47,732 nucleotides of DNA, from the NCBI RefSeq assembly GCF_000346295.1, contig NZ_ANOG01001062.1, positions 1-47,732 of the forward strand, written 5' to 3'. A program made the translations under genes and the position numbers. The DNA comes from Rhodopirellula maiorica SM1. Lineage in GTDB: Bacteria > Planctomycetota > Planctomycetia > Pirellulales > Pirellulaceae. Below the pieces are notes generated by a model. That model did no database searches, was not told where the DNA came from, and saw only the letters and a list, made by a program, of their open reading frames with translations. This document shows positions 17,563 to 26,558 of this stretch, piece after piece. The stretch's first letter is position 1; every line of letters begins with the position of its first letter.

Positions 17563-18279
17563 ATGAAAAACACACAACGCTTCGCGATTTCTCTTTCGTT
17601 GACACTTGCCTCCCTTGCTGCAATCAGCGGGTGTAGTCCGGCGCCGCAAGAGGCGGAACCAACCGCCAAGACGGAGACCCCGGGCGCGGAGAACCGGGCT
17701 CATGAGAACGCAGCCTCTGAAACAGCGGACACCGAAAAACTGCCGGTTCATCAACCGAAGTTCAGCGATGACGCATTCCTGATGGCGGCACACGACGGCA
17801 ACATGCAAGTGATCGAGATGGCGATCAAATCCGGCACCGAAATCGATGTCAAAAACGAACGAGGCCACAACGCGCTGCACCTGTCGGCCTACAACGGGCA
17901 CAGCGAAATCGTAAAGTTCTTTTTGCAAAACAAGATTGACATCAACGAGCGAGATTCAGAAGGCAAATCCGCTCTGATTCATGCCGCCTCGGGCGACTTT
18001 CCCGAAACGGTCGAACTATTGATCGACAATGGGGCCGATGTGAATCTGAAGGATGAAACCGAAGGCTTCACGGCGCTGATGATGGCGGCAGCCGAGGGGC
18101 AAATGGACGTCGTCAAAGTGCTGTTGAAACACGGTGCCGACAAAACAATGAAGGATGTCGATGGCGACACCGCCGAAGTCTTTGCCCGCAATAACGGCCA
18201 TTTTGAGATCGCCGATCTGTTGGCGGACAAAGACGAAGAAGCGACCGACGAAGAGAAGGGATCAAAGGATTCCGAGTAG
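17563..18279 (+). CDS. Ankyrin-repeat lipoprotein
   Basis: A 238-residue exported protein. The N-terminus is a lipoprotein signal (LTLASLAAISGC, lipobox cysteine at residue 24), followed by an Ala/Glu/Pro linker, then about five ankyrin repeats from residue 65 to 225: DDAFLMAAHDGNMQVIEMAI, GHNALHLSAYNGHSEIVKFF, GKSALIHAASGDFPETVELL, GFTALMMAAAEGQMDVVKVL and a last partial repeat. The C-terminus is acidic (DKDEEATDEEKGSKDSE). Ankyrin repeats bind other proteins, so it may be an envelope scaffold or inhibitor; partner unknown. It follows the lipid transporter by 52 bases and converges on the HtrA-type gene. Confidence 0.85.
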   Translation: MKNTQRFAISLSLTLASLAAISGCSPAPQEAEPTAKTETPGAENRAHENAASETADTEKLPVHQPKFSDDAFLMAAHDGNMQVIEMAIKSGTEIDVKNERGHNALHLSAYNGHSEIVKFFLQNKIDINERDSEGKSALIHAASGDFPETVELLIDNGADVNLKDETEGFTALMMAAAEGQMDVVKVLLKHGADKTMKDVDGDTAEVFARNNGHFEIADLLADKDEEATDEEKGSKDSE

Positions 18280-18285
18280 GGCGAA

Positions 18286-18306
18286 CGAAACTCTTGGCGA
18301 GTTTCG
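18286..18306. terminator. Convergent hairpin terminator
   Basis: Arms CGAAACTC (18286-18293) and GAGTTTCG (18299-18306) with loop TTGGC fill the gap between the ankyrin gene (plus) and the HtrA-type gene (minus). Flanking AGTAG and CTACT can extend the stem past a bulge. The position between two stop codons fits a terminator serving both strands. Confidence 0.55.
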
Positions 18307-19509
18307 CTACTGAGCTTCTGCTTCGCTCTCGGAATTGTCGCTCTCGGATTTTTCACTCTCGTCATCTTCACTTTTCTGTAACGTCGGATCTTCGATCGAC
18401 GCCAATTCGACTTGAACGGTCATCTCTTTCCCGGCTCGGTAGATTTTGACTTCCTGCATCGAACCGATCGGTTTGCGTTCAACGACTTCTTGCAAGCTGC
18501 TTGGTTTGCGAACGCGTTCGCCTGCGAATTCGAGAATCACGTCCAGCGGTTTCAAACCGGCGCGTTCGCCTGCGGATCCCGAGATTACTTGATAGACCAA
18601 CACCCCTAGCCCGACGGGCAAATTGACTTTCTTGGATACTTTCGGGTTCAGCTCGGCCAAGCTGATCCCCAACGCAGCACGTCGAACGCGGCCATATTCA
18701 GCGAGTTCATCGGCGATCCATTTGGCTTGATTGATGGGAATGGCAAACCCGATGCCTTGATAGCCCCCGTTGCGAGTCGCGATCGCGGTGCTGATCGCAA
18801 TCATTTTCCCATCCAAATCGACGAGCGGACCGCCCGAGTTGCCTGGATTGATTGCCGCATCGGTTTGCAACAGCCGGCCGCGGCGAATCCGTTTGATCGT
18901 TCGATTCTTGGCGCTGATGATTCCTGCGCTGACAGTGGCTTCCAATCGAAACGGGCTGCCGATGGCAAGCACCCAATCGCCGATGTCCATTTGATCCGAA
19001 TCCCCCAGCGTGGCGACGTCAAACGGTTCGTCACGCTCGATTCGCACGATCGCCACGTCGCTGTCGGGATCCCCATGCACCTCAACCGCCTCGATCTCGG
19101 TTTCATCGGCCAGCTGGACCACCACTTTTTTTGCCCCGGTGATGACATGATTGTTGGTGATGATCAATCCGGTTTCGCTCAGAATCACTCCGGAACCTAA
19201 ACCGGTCAAAGGAATGGCGTCGCCGTTGACGCTTTCTTTCTTGGGCGGAGTGGGTCCAGGACGCTCGGTTTCGGCTTCTTCCTCGTCCGTTTCGACGTTT
19301 TGGCCGTATGCAAACACAGTGACGACCGAGGGCGTCGCACGCCGCGCAGCAACACGAAATGCCTTGGACAACGCCCGTGGTCCGGCTTGAATTTCGCTGC
19401 TCGACTGCGTGTCCTCGGACGCAGCCGCGAGCTCGTCGGCCAGCACGGGATTGGCTAGAGAAGCGAACAAATAGCCAAGAAAAACAAGACAGGCAAATCG
19501 ATGGTTCAT
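18307..19509 (-). CDS. HtrA/DegP-type periplasmic serine protease
   Basis: A 400-residue trypsin-like protease with one PDZ domain. The frame is open further upstream, but the ATG at 19509 gives a signal peptide (MNHRFACLVFLGYLFASL), so I start there. The catalytic triad is complete: His121 in IITNNHVIT, Asp151 in DPDSDVAIVRI and Ser225 in INPGNSGGPLVD. An acidic linker (residues 73-95) precedes the core. The PDZ domain (about 290-380) holds LGVLVYQVISGSAGERAGLKPLD. The tail is a Glu/Ser repeat (SEKSESDNSESEAEAQ). Family role: degrading or sensing misfolded envelope proteins. One PDZ rather than two is closer to DegS or simple HtrA proteins. Confidence 0.9.
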   Translation of the reverse strand: MNHRFACLVFLGYLFASLANPVLADELAAASEDTQSSSEIQAGPRALSKAFRVAARRATPSVVTVFAYGQNVETDEEEAETERPGPTPPKKESVNGDAIPLTGLGSGVILSETGLIITNNHVITGAKKVVVQLADETEIEAVEVHGDPDSDVAIVRIERDEPFDVATLGDSDQMDIGDWVLAIGSPFRLEATVSAGIISAKNRTIKRIRRGRLLQTDAAINPGNSGGPLVDLDGKMIAISTAIATRNGGYQGIGFAIPINQAKWIADELAEYGRVRRAALGISLAELNPKVSKKVNLPVGLGVLVYQVISGSAGERAGLKPLDVILEFAGERVRKPSSLQEVVERKPIGSMQEVKIYRAGKEMTVQVELASIEDPTLQKSEDDESEKSESDNSESEAEAQ

Positions 19510-19736
19510 CGCGTTTCTTTGACGTTTTGTGGGGGAGAGAGAGGTTTTGGCAGAGACCAACGGGGAAAACAACCCAAACGGCGGGCACAAAGGCACCCAT
19601 TGTTTCAGCGTCGCAAATCGATTCACCCAAAGCGATGCAAATCGAAACCCCGCAGCCAGTATCCTACACCTGCTGGATCGTCTATTGTCACTATAGCGGT
19701 TTGCAATCTTTTTCGTCACCAAGAAGGTTTTTGGCA

Positions 19737-21017
19737 ATGCTACCTGCAACCCTATTGGCAAAAAAACGTGACGGCCAAGCGTTAAGCGATGCCGAAATCC
19801 ATTATTTGGTGGATGGATTCTGCAGCGGCAAAGTCGCCGATTACCAAATGGCGGCGTTTGCGATGGCGATCTGTATCAACGGCATGCAGTCAGGTGAGGT
19901 CAGTGCGTTGACCGAGGCGATGGTGCGCAGCGGCGACAAGCTGCCGCGCTGCAGCGACCGGCCACGCGTCGACAAACACAGCACCGGCGGACTGGGCGAC
20001 AAAGTTTCGCTGATCCTTGCGCCGCTACTAGCGACCTGTGACGTCGACGTGCCGATGATCAGCGGACGTGGACTTGGGTTAACCGGAGGCACATTGGACA
20101 AGTTGGAATCGATTGCAGGATTCCAAACTCAGCTGTCCATGGATGAATCGACCAAAATTCTTCGCAAGACTGGTGCGTTTATCATCGGTGCGGGACCCGA
20201 TATCGCTCCCGCCGATCAACGACTGTACGCACTGCGTGATGTCACCGGGACGGTGGAATCGGTGGCGCTGATCACGGCCAGCATCCTTAGCAAAAAGCTT
20301 GCCGCACGACTGGACGCCTTGGTGATGGACGTCAAAGTCGGTGCGGGCGGTTTTATGAAAACGTTGGACCAAGCGAGAATCTTGGCCGATTCATTGGTCC
20401 GCGTCGGTGCTGAATCCGATTTGCCGATCTCTGTGATCCTGTCGGACATGGATCAACCGCTCGGTGCAGCAATTGGTAATTCGATCGAAGTCAATGAAGC
20501 GGTCGATGTGTTGCAAGGTATTGGACCGCCGGAAGTCCGTGAGTTGACGATTCAGCTTGCCGCGAACGGTTTGGTCGCGTGTCACGAAGGCATGTCACGA
20601 GAGGATGCGATCAAAAAATTGACTAGCAACCTTGATTCAGGAATCGCGATGGAGCGGTTTGAACGGATGGTCGTCGCGCAAGGAGGACGCCCCGATTTCC
20701 CTCGGCCAATCGGCAGCGAGTTGATGATCGAAAGTCCCGTCGATGGCTGGGTCGAAAAAATCGACTGCGAATTGCTCGGGCAAACCGTCGTCGAACTCGG
20801 CGGCGGCCGACGTCAGAAACAGGACCGCATCGATCCGAGCGTGGGGCTGCAAGTGCATTGCCGCGTAGGGCAACGCGTCCGGCGTGGGACACCGATCCTA
20901 AGCGTGCACTGTGACAAACGTCAGCATGACGATTACAAGACGCCGTTACAAAACGCGGTGAAGCTTTCAGATCAAAGCGTTAAAAGTGTCCCGTTGATCA
21001 TCGAACACATGTCGTGA
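19737..21017 (+). CDS. Pyrimidine-nucleoside (thymidine) phosphorylase
   Basis: A 426-residue enzyme that splits thymidine, and probably uridine, with phosphate into base and (deoxy)ribose-1-phosphate in the cytoplasm. The ATG at 19737 follows AAGAAGG and gives the normal family length of about 430-440; the longer frame from 19359 runs antisense to the HtrA gene. The family signature DKHSTGGLGDKVSLILAPLL lies near residue 80, followed by MISGRGLGLTGGTLDKLESI. The phosphate and base sites (KKLAARLDALVMDVKVGAGGF) and the C-terminal domain (HCRVGQRVRRGTPILSVH) are all present. It may work with the cytidine deaminase at 30.3 kb in nucleoside salvage. Exact substrate range unknown. Confidence 0.93.
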   Translation: MLPATLLAKKRDGQALSDAEIHYLVDGFCSGKVADYQMAAFAMAICINGMQSGEVSALTEAMVRSGDKLPRCSDRPRVDKHSTGGLGDKVSLILAPLLATCDVDVPMISGRGLGLTGGTLDKLESIAGFQTQLSMDESTKILRKTGAFIIGAGPDIAPADQRLYALRDVTGTVESVALITASILSKKLAARLDALVMDVKVGAGGFMKTLDQARILADSLVRVGAESDLPISVILSDMDQPLGAAIGNSIEVNEAVDVLQGIGPPEVRELTIQLAANGLVACHEGMSREDAIKKLTSNLDSGIAMERFERMVVAQGGRPDFPRPIGSELMIESPVDGWVEKIDCELLGQTVVELGGGRRQKQDRIDPSVGLQVHCRVGQRVRRGTPILSVHCDKRQHDDYKTPLQNAVKLSDQSVKSVPLIIEHMS

Positions 21018-21059
21018 CTGGCAGCTGTCGTGGCGGGCAACTGTCGTGACTGGCCGCTG
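21012..21059 (+). repeat. Three 16-bp tandem repeats overlapping a stop codon
   Basis: Three head-to-tail 16-bp units: TCGTGACTGGCAGCTG, TCGTGGCGGGCAACTG and TCGTGACTGGCCGCTG, followed by a broken fourth (TCGTAAGC). The first unit contains the last Ser codon and the TGA stop of the phosphorylase gene. No other copies seen in the window. Confidence 0.7.
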
Positions 21060-21118
21060 TCGTAAGCATCCGTAACGGAACCGACAAAGAGCTGGCGTAA
21101 AAGACGGTAAAAGAGAAA

Positions 21119-21165
21119 GGGGGACGTTGCCGAAAAGAGGTTGCTCTCTTCAACAACCGTCCCCC
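21119..21165. terminator. Large hairpin between convergent genes
   Basis: GGGGGACG (21119-21126) pairs with CGTCCCCC (21158-21165), and GTTG/CAAC next to it plus an inner AAGAG/CTCTT stem extend it. It sits between the phosphorylase (plus) and the DUF1559 gene (minus), so it can stop transcription from both sides. The plus side continues with a short T-rich stretch. Confidence 0.6.
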
Positions 21166-21242
21166 GTTCCATGTTTTCGTCATTTAACTTCGCGATCGAC
21201 GCAACTTAGCGATCTGCGAATGGCGAACGAAGCAATGCTCGC

Positions 21243-22445
21243 TTAGAAATCGCTACTGATAACTTCTTTGCTGGCACGCGTTCCGAGCGAGCCCCACAAA
21301 CCGTAGGGGCTTTGCTGGCCAGGAGCCGCCAATCCGCTTCCGCCCAAGCGAACCATACCGCCGCCGCCACCGGTGTTACGACTGCTTCCTGCTTCGATCG
21401 AATCGGTAATGAATTTTACTGCTCCGTCGCCCATTAGAATGTGGCATCCACCTTGGTGGTGGCTGCTTGGCGTCGCCACCATCTCTTTGAAGTGGTTCTC
21501 ACCCGCAGGCAAAGTCGTTCCAAAGGTTGCTTTCGTTGGCGCTGGCAAGTCGCCACGACAGATTTCTTGGTTCGGCGGCAGGATCGTCGTAAATCCAGTG
21601 AACAGCGGTCCAAAGTCCGCCCAGCGGTAACCACGGGCCAAACCGTTTGCTGCTGGTGGCGAGGCCCAGAATCGAGGACGCGTTGCAGAGACCAATGGCA
21701 GACACATGCTTGGATTGTCGTACAGATCCGTTCCCGCGACTTCCTGAGCCTGCGTCGAGACGCTTCCGTCACCCAAGTCCGTCATAATTTCGCCAACGAT
21801 GATGGTGTTCGCCAAACCGTCCAGAATGTCACGGAATCGAGCGGTCTGGTGCGCAACAAACGCACCGCGACAGGAAGCCCGTGCCTCTTGTGCAAAGTTG
21901 GAATTGGACACTCCATCTTCGTTGACGGGACCAAACGACATCATCACTGCGGAATCACCGAGACAGGCGGCAATGTTTGTCCGTCCCTTCGCTGGCAATC
22001 CCTGGCCCGGATCGCTGGGACAGCGGAGTGCCGGAATATCGTTGTTCCATGGGTCATAGTTTGTATTGGGTGTAGGTCCCATCGCATTGAAAGAACCTTG
22101 CGGGTTACTGATCTGTTCCCACAATGCTTGCTGCTCGAAAAATGGCAACAAACCAACCAGAAAACTCAGTCGCGAGTTATTTCTGAGATTCGAGTTGTTC
22201 CACACCTTCTGTCCGGCCCCCGTCCCCGTGCCCGAACCGTGCGTCGGAATTTGGTTGTACGCGGCGTGGTAGTTGTGAATCGCCAATCCGATCTGTTTGA
22301 AGTTGTTGCTACACGACATTCGCCGCGCCGCCTCACGTGCCGCTTGTACTGCCGGCAAAAGCAAACCGACCAGCACGCCGATAATGGCGATCACGACGAG
22401 CAGTTCCACCAACGTGAACCCTCGTTTGACTCGTAACTTGTTCAT
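21243..22445 (-). CDS. DUF1559 protein with prepilin-type N-terminus
   Basis: A 400-residue member of the DUF1559 family, greatly expanded in Planctomycetes. I start at the ATG at 22445, which follows a strong AAAAGGGG sequence. The N-terminus is a type IV prepilin signal: KRGFTLVELLVVIAIIGVLV, with cleavage expected after Gly and methylation of Phe. Then LLPAVQAAREAARRMSCSNN leads into a large globular domain (residues 60-370) and the family's closing motif SSHHQGGCHILMGDGAVKFI. The last 50 residues are Gly/Ser-rich. Such pseudopilins are thought to be surface or periplasmic; their role is not known. Gene is monocistronic. Confidence 0.93.
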   Translation of the reverse strand: MNKLRVKRGFTLVELLVVIAIIGVLVGLLLPAVQAAREAARRMSCSNNFKQIGLAIHNYHAAYNQIPTHGSGTGTGAGQKVWNNSNLRNNSRLSFLVGLLPFFEQQALWEQISNPQGSFNAMGPTPNTNYDPWNNDIPALRCPSDPGQGLPAKGRTNIAACLGDSAVMMSFGPVNEDGVSNSNFAQEARASCRGAFVAHQTARFRDILDGLANTIIVGEIMTDLGDGSVSTQAQEVAGTDLYDNPSMCLPLVSATRPRFWASPPAANGLARGYRWADFGPLFTGFTTILPPNQEICRGDLPAPTKATFGTTLPAGENHFKEMVATPSSHHQGGCHILMGDGAVKFITDSIEAGSSRNTGGGGGMVRLGGSGLAAPGQQSPYGLWGSLGTRASKEVISSDF

Positions 22446-22860
22446 AAACACCCCTTTTGTAGATAAGCCAAACTGTAGAAAAGCCAAAAATGACAAATTC
22501 GAGACACATCGAAGTTTCCGTTTGGTAAACGGCAAGGCTCCCGATATCGTCAAGGTCGACCCAACTATGCTTTATGCAACCATCCTTTACGACTGTTTTT
22601 TGCGACATTCCATTGATAAATTGCGACAACCGATGCGGCTAATAAGGGGACAGTCCGCCATCCAACCATTCCAGCCGTCACAATCCCCAAAAAGAGAGCG
22701 ATCAACGGCGTGATGACTAATCTGAGACAGGCCGCTTTAGCCGCCAACAAGGTGACAGAAATTAGTTGACAGACGCATTTTCCACCTGCCAAAGTACCAC
22801 TCAGCGTCAAGCGATTTGCAATCGCCTTAAGTACAATGGAGATTCTAGAAATCACCATCC
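22446..22860. other. Upstream region of the DUF1559 gene, no confident gene
   Basis: About 415 bases between the DUF1559 start (minus) and the histidine kinase remnant (plus). A minus-strand frame at 22565-22858 could encode a hydrophobic 97-residue peptide, but it matches nothing I know and has no clear ribosome-binding site. The DUF1559 promoter should lie here. Confidence 0.4.
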
Positions 22861-23166
22861 GTTGACAATCAAAACAAGGCCGCAGAACTGCAACGTGCCA
22901 GTCAACGCGAGGACGAGTTCATGGCGATGTTGGCGCATGAGCTACGTGGTCCCTTGGCGCCATTGACCTTTGCGGCGTCGCTATTGCAGATGGATCCGCT
23001 AGACCGAAACGTTTTGCAGGACGTGCGTGAGACAAGGCATCCAAATACTCCGACCAGCGGGGATCGATCTGGCTTTCCTCGGACCGAATTGACGAACATT
23101 TTGTAATCACGGTTCGAGACAACGGCATTGGGATCCGCCAAGGGCAGCGATCCAAAGGCCAGGCAA
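22861..23166 (+). pseudogene. Remnant of a sensor histidine kinase
   Basis: Two pieces of a histidine kinase in different frames. From 22861 the frame reads a coiled linker (NKAAELQRASQREDEF), then the phosphoacceptor H-box MAMLAHELRGPLAPL and the following helix to about 23037, ending at a stop at 23104. From 23061, in another frame, comes GSIWLSSDRIDEHFVITVRD and NGIGI, the strand and G1/N-box turn of the ATP-binding domain. In intact kinases about 100-130 residues separate these; here almost all are gone. The kinase is therefore dead: no complete ATP site and no start. Canonical relatives have HELRNPLAPI; here Asn is Gly. Confidence 0.75.
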
Positions 23167-23394
23167 AAAGATGGGCCAGGCAAAGAAACGGCGGCAGCCG
23201 AAGCTAAGCCGAACGCGTCTGGTAGTCAATTAGCGACGCCAGACTTTGCATTGCAAACTGCTTCTAAGTCCCCAGCCTCCGCTCCGCAACACGAGCGCCA
23301 TCGAATCGGCTACGATGGTTACCCAATGGCAACTGCCGCGCCATTCCCGCGGATTTAGCGAACCAAGACTCACCTTTAAGGGGGCAACTCGAAG
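23167..23394. other. Leader region of the beta-helix gene
   Basis: No gene recognised. The last 25 bases hold an AAGGGGG sequence about a dozen bases ahead of the ATG at 23395, a good ribosome-binding site for the next gene. Confidence 0.45.
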
Positions 23395-25905
23395 ATGACG
23401 ATGTTTCAACGCAGCTCGAAATCCAAGCACAATAACCCATCGCAGCGAAAAAATCGCCGCAGAACGCTAAAGGCTGAATCCTTGGAAAAGCGGATGGTGT
23501 TGACGACCTATTTCGTGGACGCTGACTTTGCAAATTCGCAAAACGAGGGTACTGAAGAGAATCCATTTAATACCATCAACCGGGCAGTGGTGGCTGCCAG
23601 ACGAAATGCTGGCGACGATGAAATCATCGTTGCGCCGCGAGCTAACGGTCAGCGATACGATCGGCAGATTTCGTTCGCAAACATCGGTGGTGACAATGGC
23701 GCCATCCTGATTCGGGGTGCTACTGGCGAAGCAAACGATGTCGTACTGACATCGGGAAATGGATACACTTTCTTGATCGACATGCCATTGGACATCACGA
23801 TTCGCGACCTATCGATCGAAGACTCGTATCTAGCCGGCGTTCGTGTGACATCGCCTGCCAATGTCCTGCTGGAAAACATTCATATCAATGGACGACGCAA
23901 TAGCAGCGGTGTCGTTCATCAAAGTGGTGACTTGGTCATTCGAGATAGCGTGCTTGAGAATCATCATCAAGGAATCTTTTCAGCTGAACTTCGCGCGTCT
24001 GGCGACTCAAGTGTCATTGTTGACAAACCGAGATCTCTTACCGTTGACAATGTGACCACAACGGGCAATACCCAGTTTGGCATTCTTACCCGTAACGCGA
24101 CGGGTGCGGTACAACTGAATGATGTAACCGCGACGGAGAACGGCATCAGTGGCATACGTGTTTTTCAACAGGAGTCGATTACGATTTCTAATGCCATCTT
24201 AAATTCGAATGCCTCCCACGGATTATCGATGCAAGACACTGCAAACGCTTGGCTCGTGGGCGGAACATTTAGCAACAATGGTGAGTCTGGATTACATGCG
24301 TTGGCATCCCCCAATCTTGCTGTCAATGGCGGTTCATTCGCTGGCAACGGAGAGCACGGACTTCGCATCGAAGGAGCCGATGGATTGACAATTGCTGGCG
24401 TCCTTGCCACAGACAACGGCGACATGAATGGCACCACCCAAACCGGAGGCGGAGGCATTAGCATCGTCCCCGCTACATCCACCCCGATCACGATCTCGAA
24501 CAGTGTTGTCAGCAACAACGAGACCCGCGGCACCGGAGGTGGCATCGATATCAAGGCGACCGCGTCGATCAACCGGGACTTCCCAGCTGACATTAGCATT
24601 GTGGACACAACGATTTCAGAAAATGTGGTCGCGACCGAATTGGCGATGCAGGGTGGCGGCATCGCATTTTTCGGACACGGCGACCTTCATTTGCAACGGA
24701 CCACAGTATCAGACAATTCTGCTCGACGCTCTGCTGGCGTGCATGTCAACAACTATGGCTTTAGCACGGATGGCCTTCCTTCAACACTAAGAATCTCTGA
24801 TTCCACGATCGCCGATAACACAGTGGTACTTGAGGGGTCAGAAAATACCGTGGGCACAGCGGGACTGTTGCATTTCGGAGGCATTCTCGAAATCAACAAT
24901 AGTACGATCAGCGGCAATGTAGGTGGGAACACGGGTGGAATCTTGGCCATTCCCTACCTCGGAGGCAGCATCACGAATAGTACGATCACTAACAATCGCG
25001 GAGCCATTGTTGGAGGTCTGAACTCTCGCGGCGGTCAGACCGAGTTCAAGCTAACCAACGTGACGATCTCCGACAACGTTGGCGGTATCGTCGGAGGTTT
25101 ACGTTCGGCCGATCGTGTCACGATATTGGCCAATACCGTTGTCGCGCGAAACCAGAAAGGAAACCTGAATGATCCAGCGGAAAATTTAGTGGTAAGCGAC
25201 ATTGATGGGACCGCAACGACTTTGGGTGGAAACTTTTTTGGCGAAGGCGATAACGTCACCTTGGTTGGAAATGGATCGGGACCGGTCACTGATTTCCAAG
25301 GCACTGTCGCGAACCCTCTTGATCCACGGTTAGGCGAGTTACAAGACAACGGCGGCGCAACATTGACGCGGGCTCCGCTCGCAGACAGTCCTCTGCTTGA
25401 CGCTGGCAACGGTGACATCACGGAGCTTCCTTTGCTTGATCAACGCGGCGTGGATCGGGTTCTTGGCCAGGGTATTGATATTGGATCCGTCGAGAGGATC
25501 GCACTGAACTTCCAGGGCGAAACCGATGCCGGCAGCATCAATTTGAACTCCGCCGACAAGAGTGGAAAGTCACTTAGCATTGTTCTGTATTCAACGCCAA
25601 CATCGGATGCGTCGCAAATTGAAGTCGAATCAATCACATGGGCCGGAGCGAGCGTGCATCGCAGCAAATTGGTTGACGTCGATGGCGACGGAAGGCTGGA
25701 CTTGGTGTTGAAATTTCGATTGAAAGACACCGATTTACTGACGCAATACACCGAGGCTTTGCGGGAAGATCAAGATAACAGCGTTCAGCAGCTTGACATC
25801 GAACTAACCGGAAACACCCTCGATGGCACCGGCTTTTCCTCTCTGATATCAGTCGAAGCGGAAACGACGGGCAAGAAATTGCGAAACTTACTACGTTCGT
25901 TCTAG
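23395..25905 (+). CDS. Large surface protein with right-handed beta-helix
   Basis: An 836-residue secreted protein. The N-terminus is basic and carries TLKAESLEKRMVLTTYFVD, a version of the LE-x-R-x-[LV]-L motif found at the start of many planctomycete surface proteins (LEPR-XLL type). Residues about 45-650 are a parallel beta-helix: many repeats of short strands rich in N, G, I, T and S, such as ISNAILNSNASHGLSM, LTIAGVLATDNG and ITNSTITNNRGAIVGG, as in polymorphic membrane proteins and pectate lyase-like folds. Near residue 665 a SPLLDAGNGDITELPLLDQRG segment matches the choice-of-anchor Q type. A DVDGDGRLDLVLKF motif near the C-terminus may bind Ca2+. Likely an adhesin or polysaccharide-binding protein; catalytic residues not evident. 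Confidence 0.85.
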   Translation: MTMFQRSSKSKHNNPSQRKNRRRTLKAESLEKRMVLTTYFVDADFANSQNEGTEENPFNTINRAVVAARRNAGDDEIIVAPRANGQRYDRQISFANIGGDNGAILIRGATGEANDVVLTSGNGYTFLIDMPLDITIRDLSIEDSYLAGVRVTSPANVLLENIHINGRRNSSGVVHQSGDLVIRDSVLENHHQGIFSAELRASGDSSVIVDKPRSLTVDNVTTTGNTQFGILTRNATGAVQLNDVTATENGISGIRVFQQESITISNAILNSNASHGLSMQDTANAWLVGGTFSNNGESGLHALASPNLAVNGGSFAGNGEHGLRIEGADGLTIAGVLATDNGDMNGTTQTGGGGISIVPATSTPITISNSVVSNNETRGTGGGIDIKATASINRDFPADISIVDTTISENVVATELAMQGGGIAFFGHGDLHLQRTTVSDNSARRSAGVHVNNYGFSTDGLPSTLRISDSTIADNTVVLEGSENTVGTAGLLHFGGILEINNSTISGNVGGNTGGILAIPYLGGSITNSTITNNRGAIVGGLNSRGGQTEFKLTNVTISDNVGGIVGGLRSADRVTILANTVVARNQKGNLNDPAENLVVSDIDGTATTLGGNFFGEGDNVTLVGNGSGPVTDFQGTVANPLDPRLGELQDNGGATLTRAPLADSPLLDAGNGDITELPLLDQRGVDRVLGQGIDIGSVERIALNFQGETDAGSINLNSADKSGKSLSIVLYSTPTSDASQIEVESITWAGASVHRSKLVDVDGDGRLDLVLKFRLKDTDLLTQYTEALREDQDNSVQQLDIELTGNTLDGTGFSSLISVEAETTGKKLRNLLRSF

Positions 25906-25924
25906 CAATTGAAGAAACGTCAAT

Positions 25925-25954
25925 GAGCTAGCAACACTCAAGAGAAGCTAGCTC
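25925..25954. terminator. Hairpin after the beta-helix gene
   Basis: GAGCTAGC (25925-25932) and GCTAGCTC (25947-25954) around a 14-base loop, 20 bases past the stop codon and in the gap before the convergent TadE-like gene. No T tract, so the terminator role is tentative. Confidence 0.4.
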
Positions 25955-26108
25955 CGGTGGCGTCGTGCGAGAGAAGAGGATCTGAAAGGCACCTCGCTGG
26001 ATGTCCGATCATTTGCCCGCCACTTGCAGCGCGACGTCACTTTGGAGTTGACCGTCATCGCGTCGTGTCGTTCCCCAACTGATTTCAGGACCGAGAGAGC
26101 TGTCGACA

Positions 26109-26552
26109 CTAATCGAGTTTTTCCGATTTCATTGTCGTTGCTGCGCTTAGATTATCGTCATAGATCATCGGAGGCATCCAGCTGACATCAGAAAACTTGA
26201 CCGCGATACTGACCGTGATTTCCTCGCGACTTTTCGCCTTGGACGGATCTGGGGATACAACGACATCATTGGCTCCGCTCTTAATCGAGCAGCCTTTGAG
26301 ATAGTCTTTCACAATCTTCTGAACACTAGCCTGCGTGGCACCCTCGACTGCGGCGGCACGTGCCCCCTCTCGGCTTGCATTGACCAAGATCTGTTGCACC
26401 ATGACGACGCGTCCGAATTCAATGATCCCGAAAACCAGCAATAGAAAGATGGGTACGACAAGTGCAAACTCGACAGCGGCGGCACCGACGCGATTGGGGC
26501 GGTTGCGAGCAGCAATAGGATTCACGAAGGACACCCGAGTTGTGTTAGACAT
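26109..26552 (-). CDS. TadE-like pilus assembly protein
   Basis: A 147-residue protein with the TadE signature: a hydrophobic N-terminal segment in RVGAAAVEFALVVPIFLLLVFG followed by IIEFGRVVMVQQILVNASREGARAA. The conserved Glu after the first Ala/Val residues is the usual minor-pseudopilin feature. The C-terminal domain is beta-rich with no known motif. In Tad (Flp) systems TadE is a minor pilin-like part of tight-adherence pili. It lies six bases downstream of the TadG-like gene on the same strand, so the two form an operon; no TadA ATPase, TadB/C platform, secretin or major pilin is in the window. Confidence 0.88.
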   Translation of the reverse strand: MSNTTRVSFVNPIAARNRPNRVGAAAVEFALVVPIFLLLVFGIIEFGRVVMVQQILVNASREGARAAAVEGATQASVQKIVKDYLKGCSIKSGANDVVVSPDPSKAKSREEITVSIAVKFSDVSWMPPMIYDDNLSAATTMKSEKLD

Positions 26553-26558
26553 GTTGAA

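Noticed and set aside
19359-19736. Upstream extension of the pyrimidine phosphorylase frame
   Set aside because: It runs antisense to the HtrA-type gene and gives a non-family N-terminus; the ATG at 19737 has a ribosome-binding sequence and the normal length.
22565-22858. A hydrophobic 97-residue minus-strand frame upstream of the DUF1559 gene
   Set aside because: Some transmembrane-like sequence, but no recognisable family and no ribosome-binding site; kept out of the gene list for lack of support.
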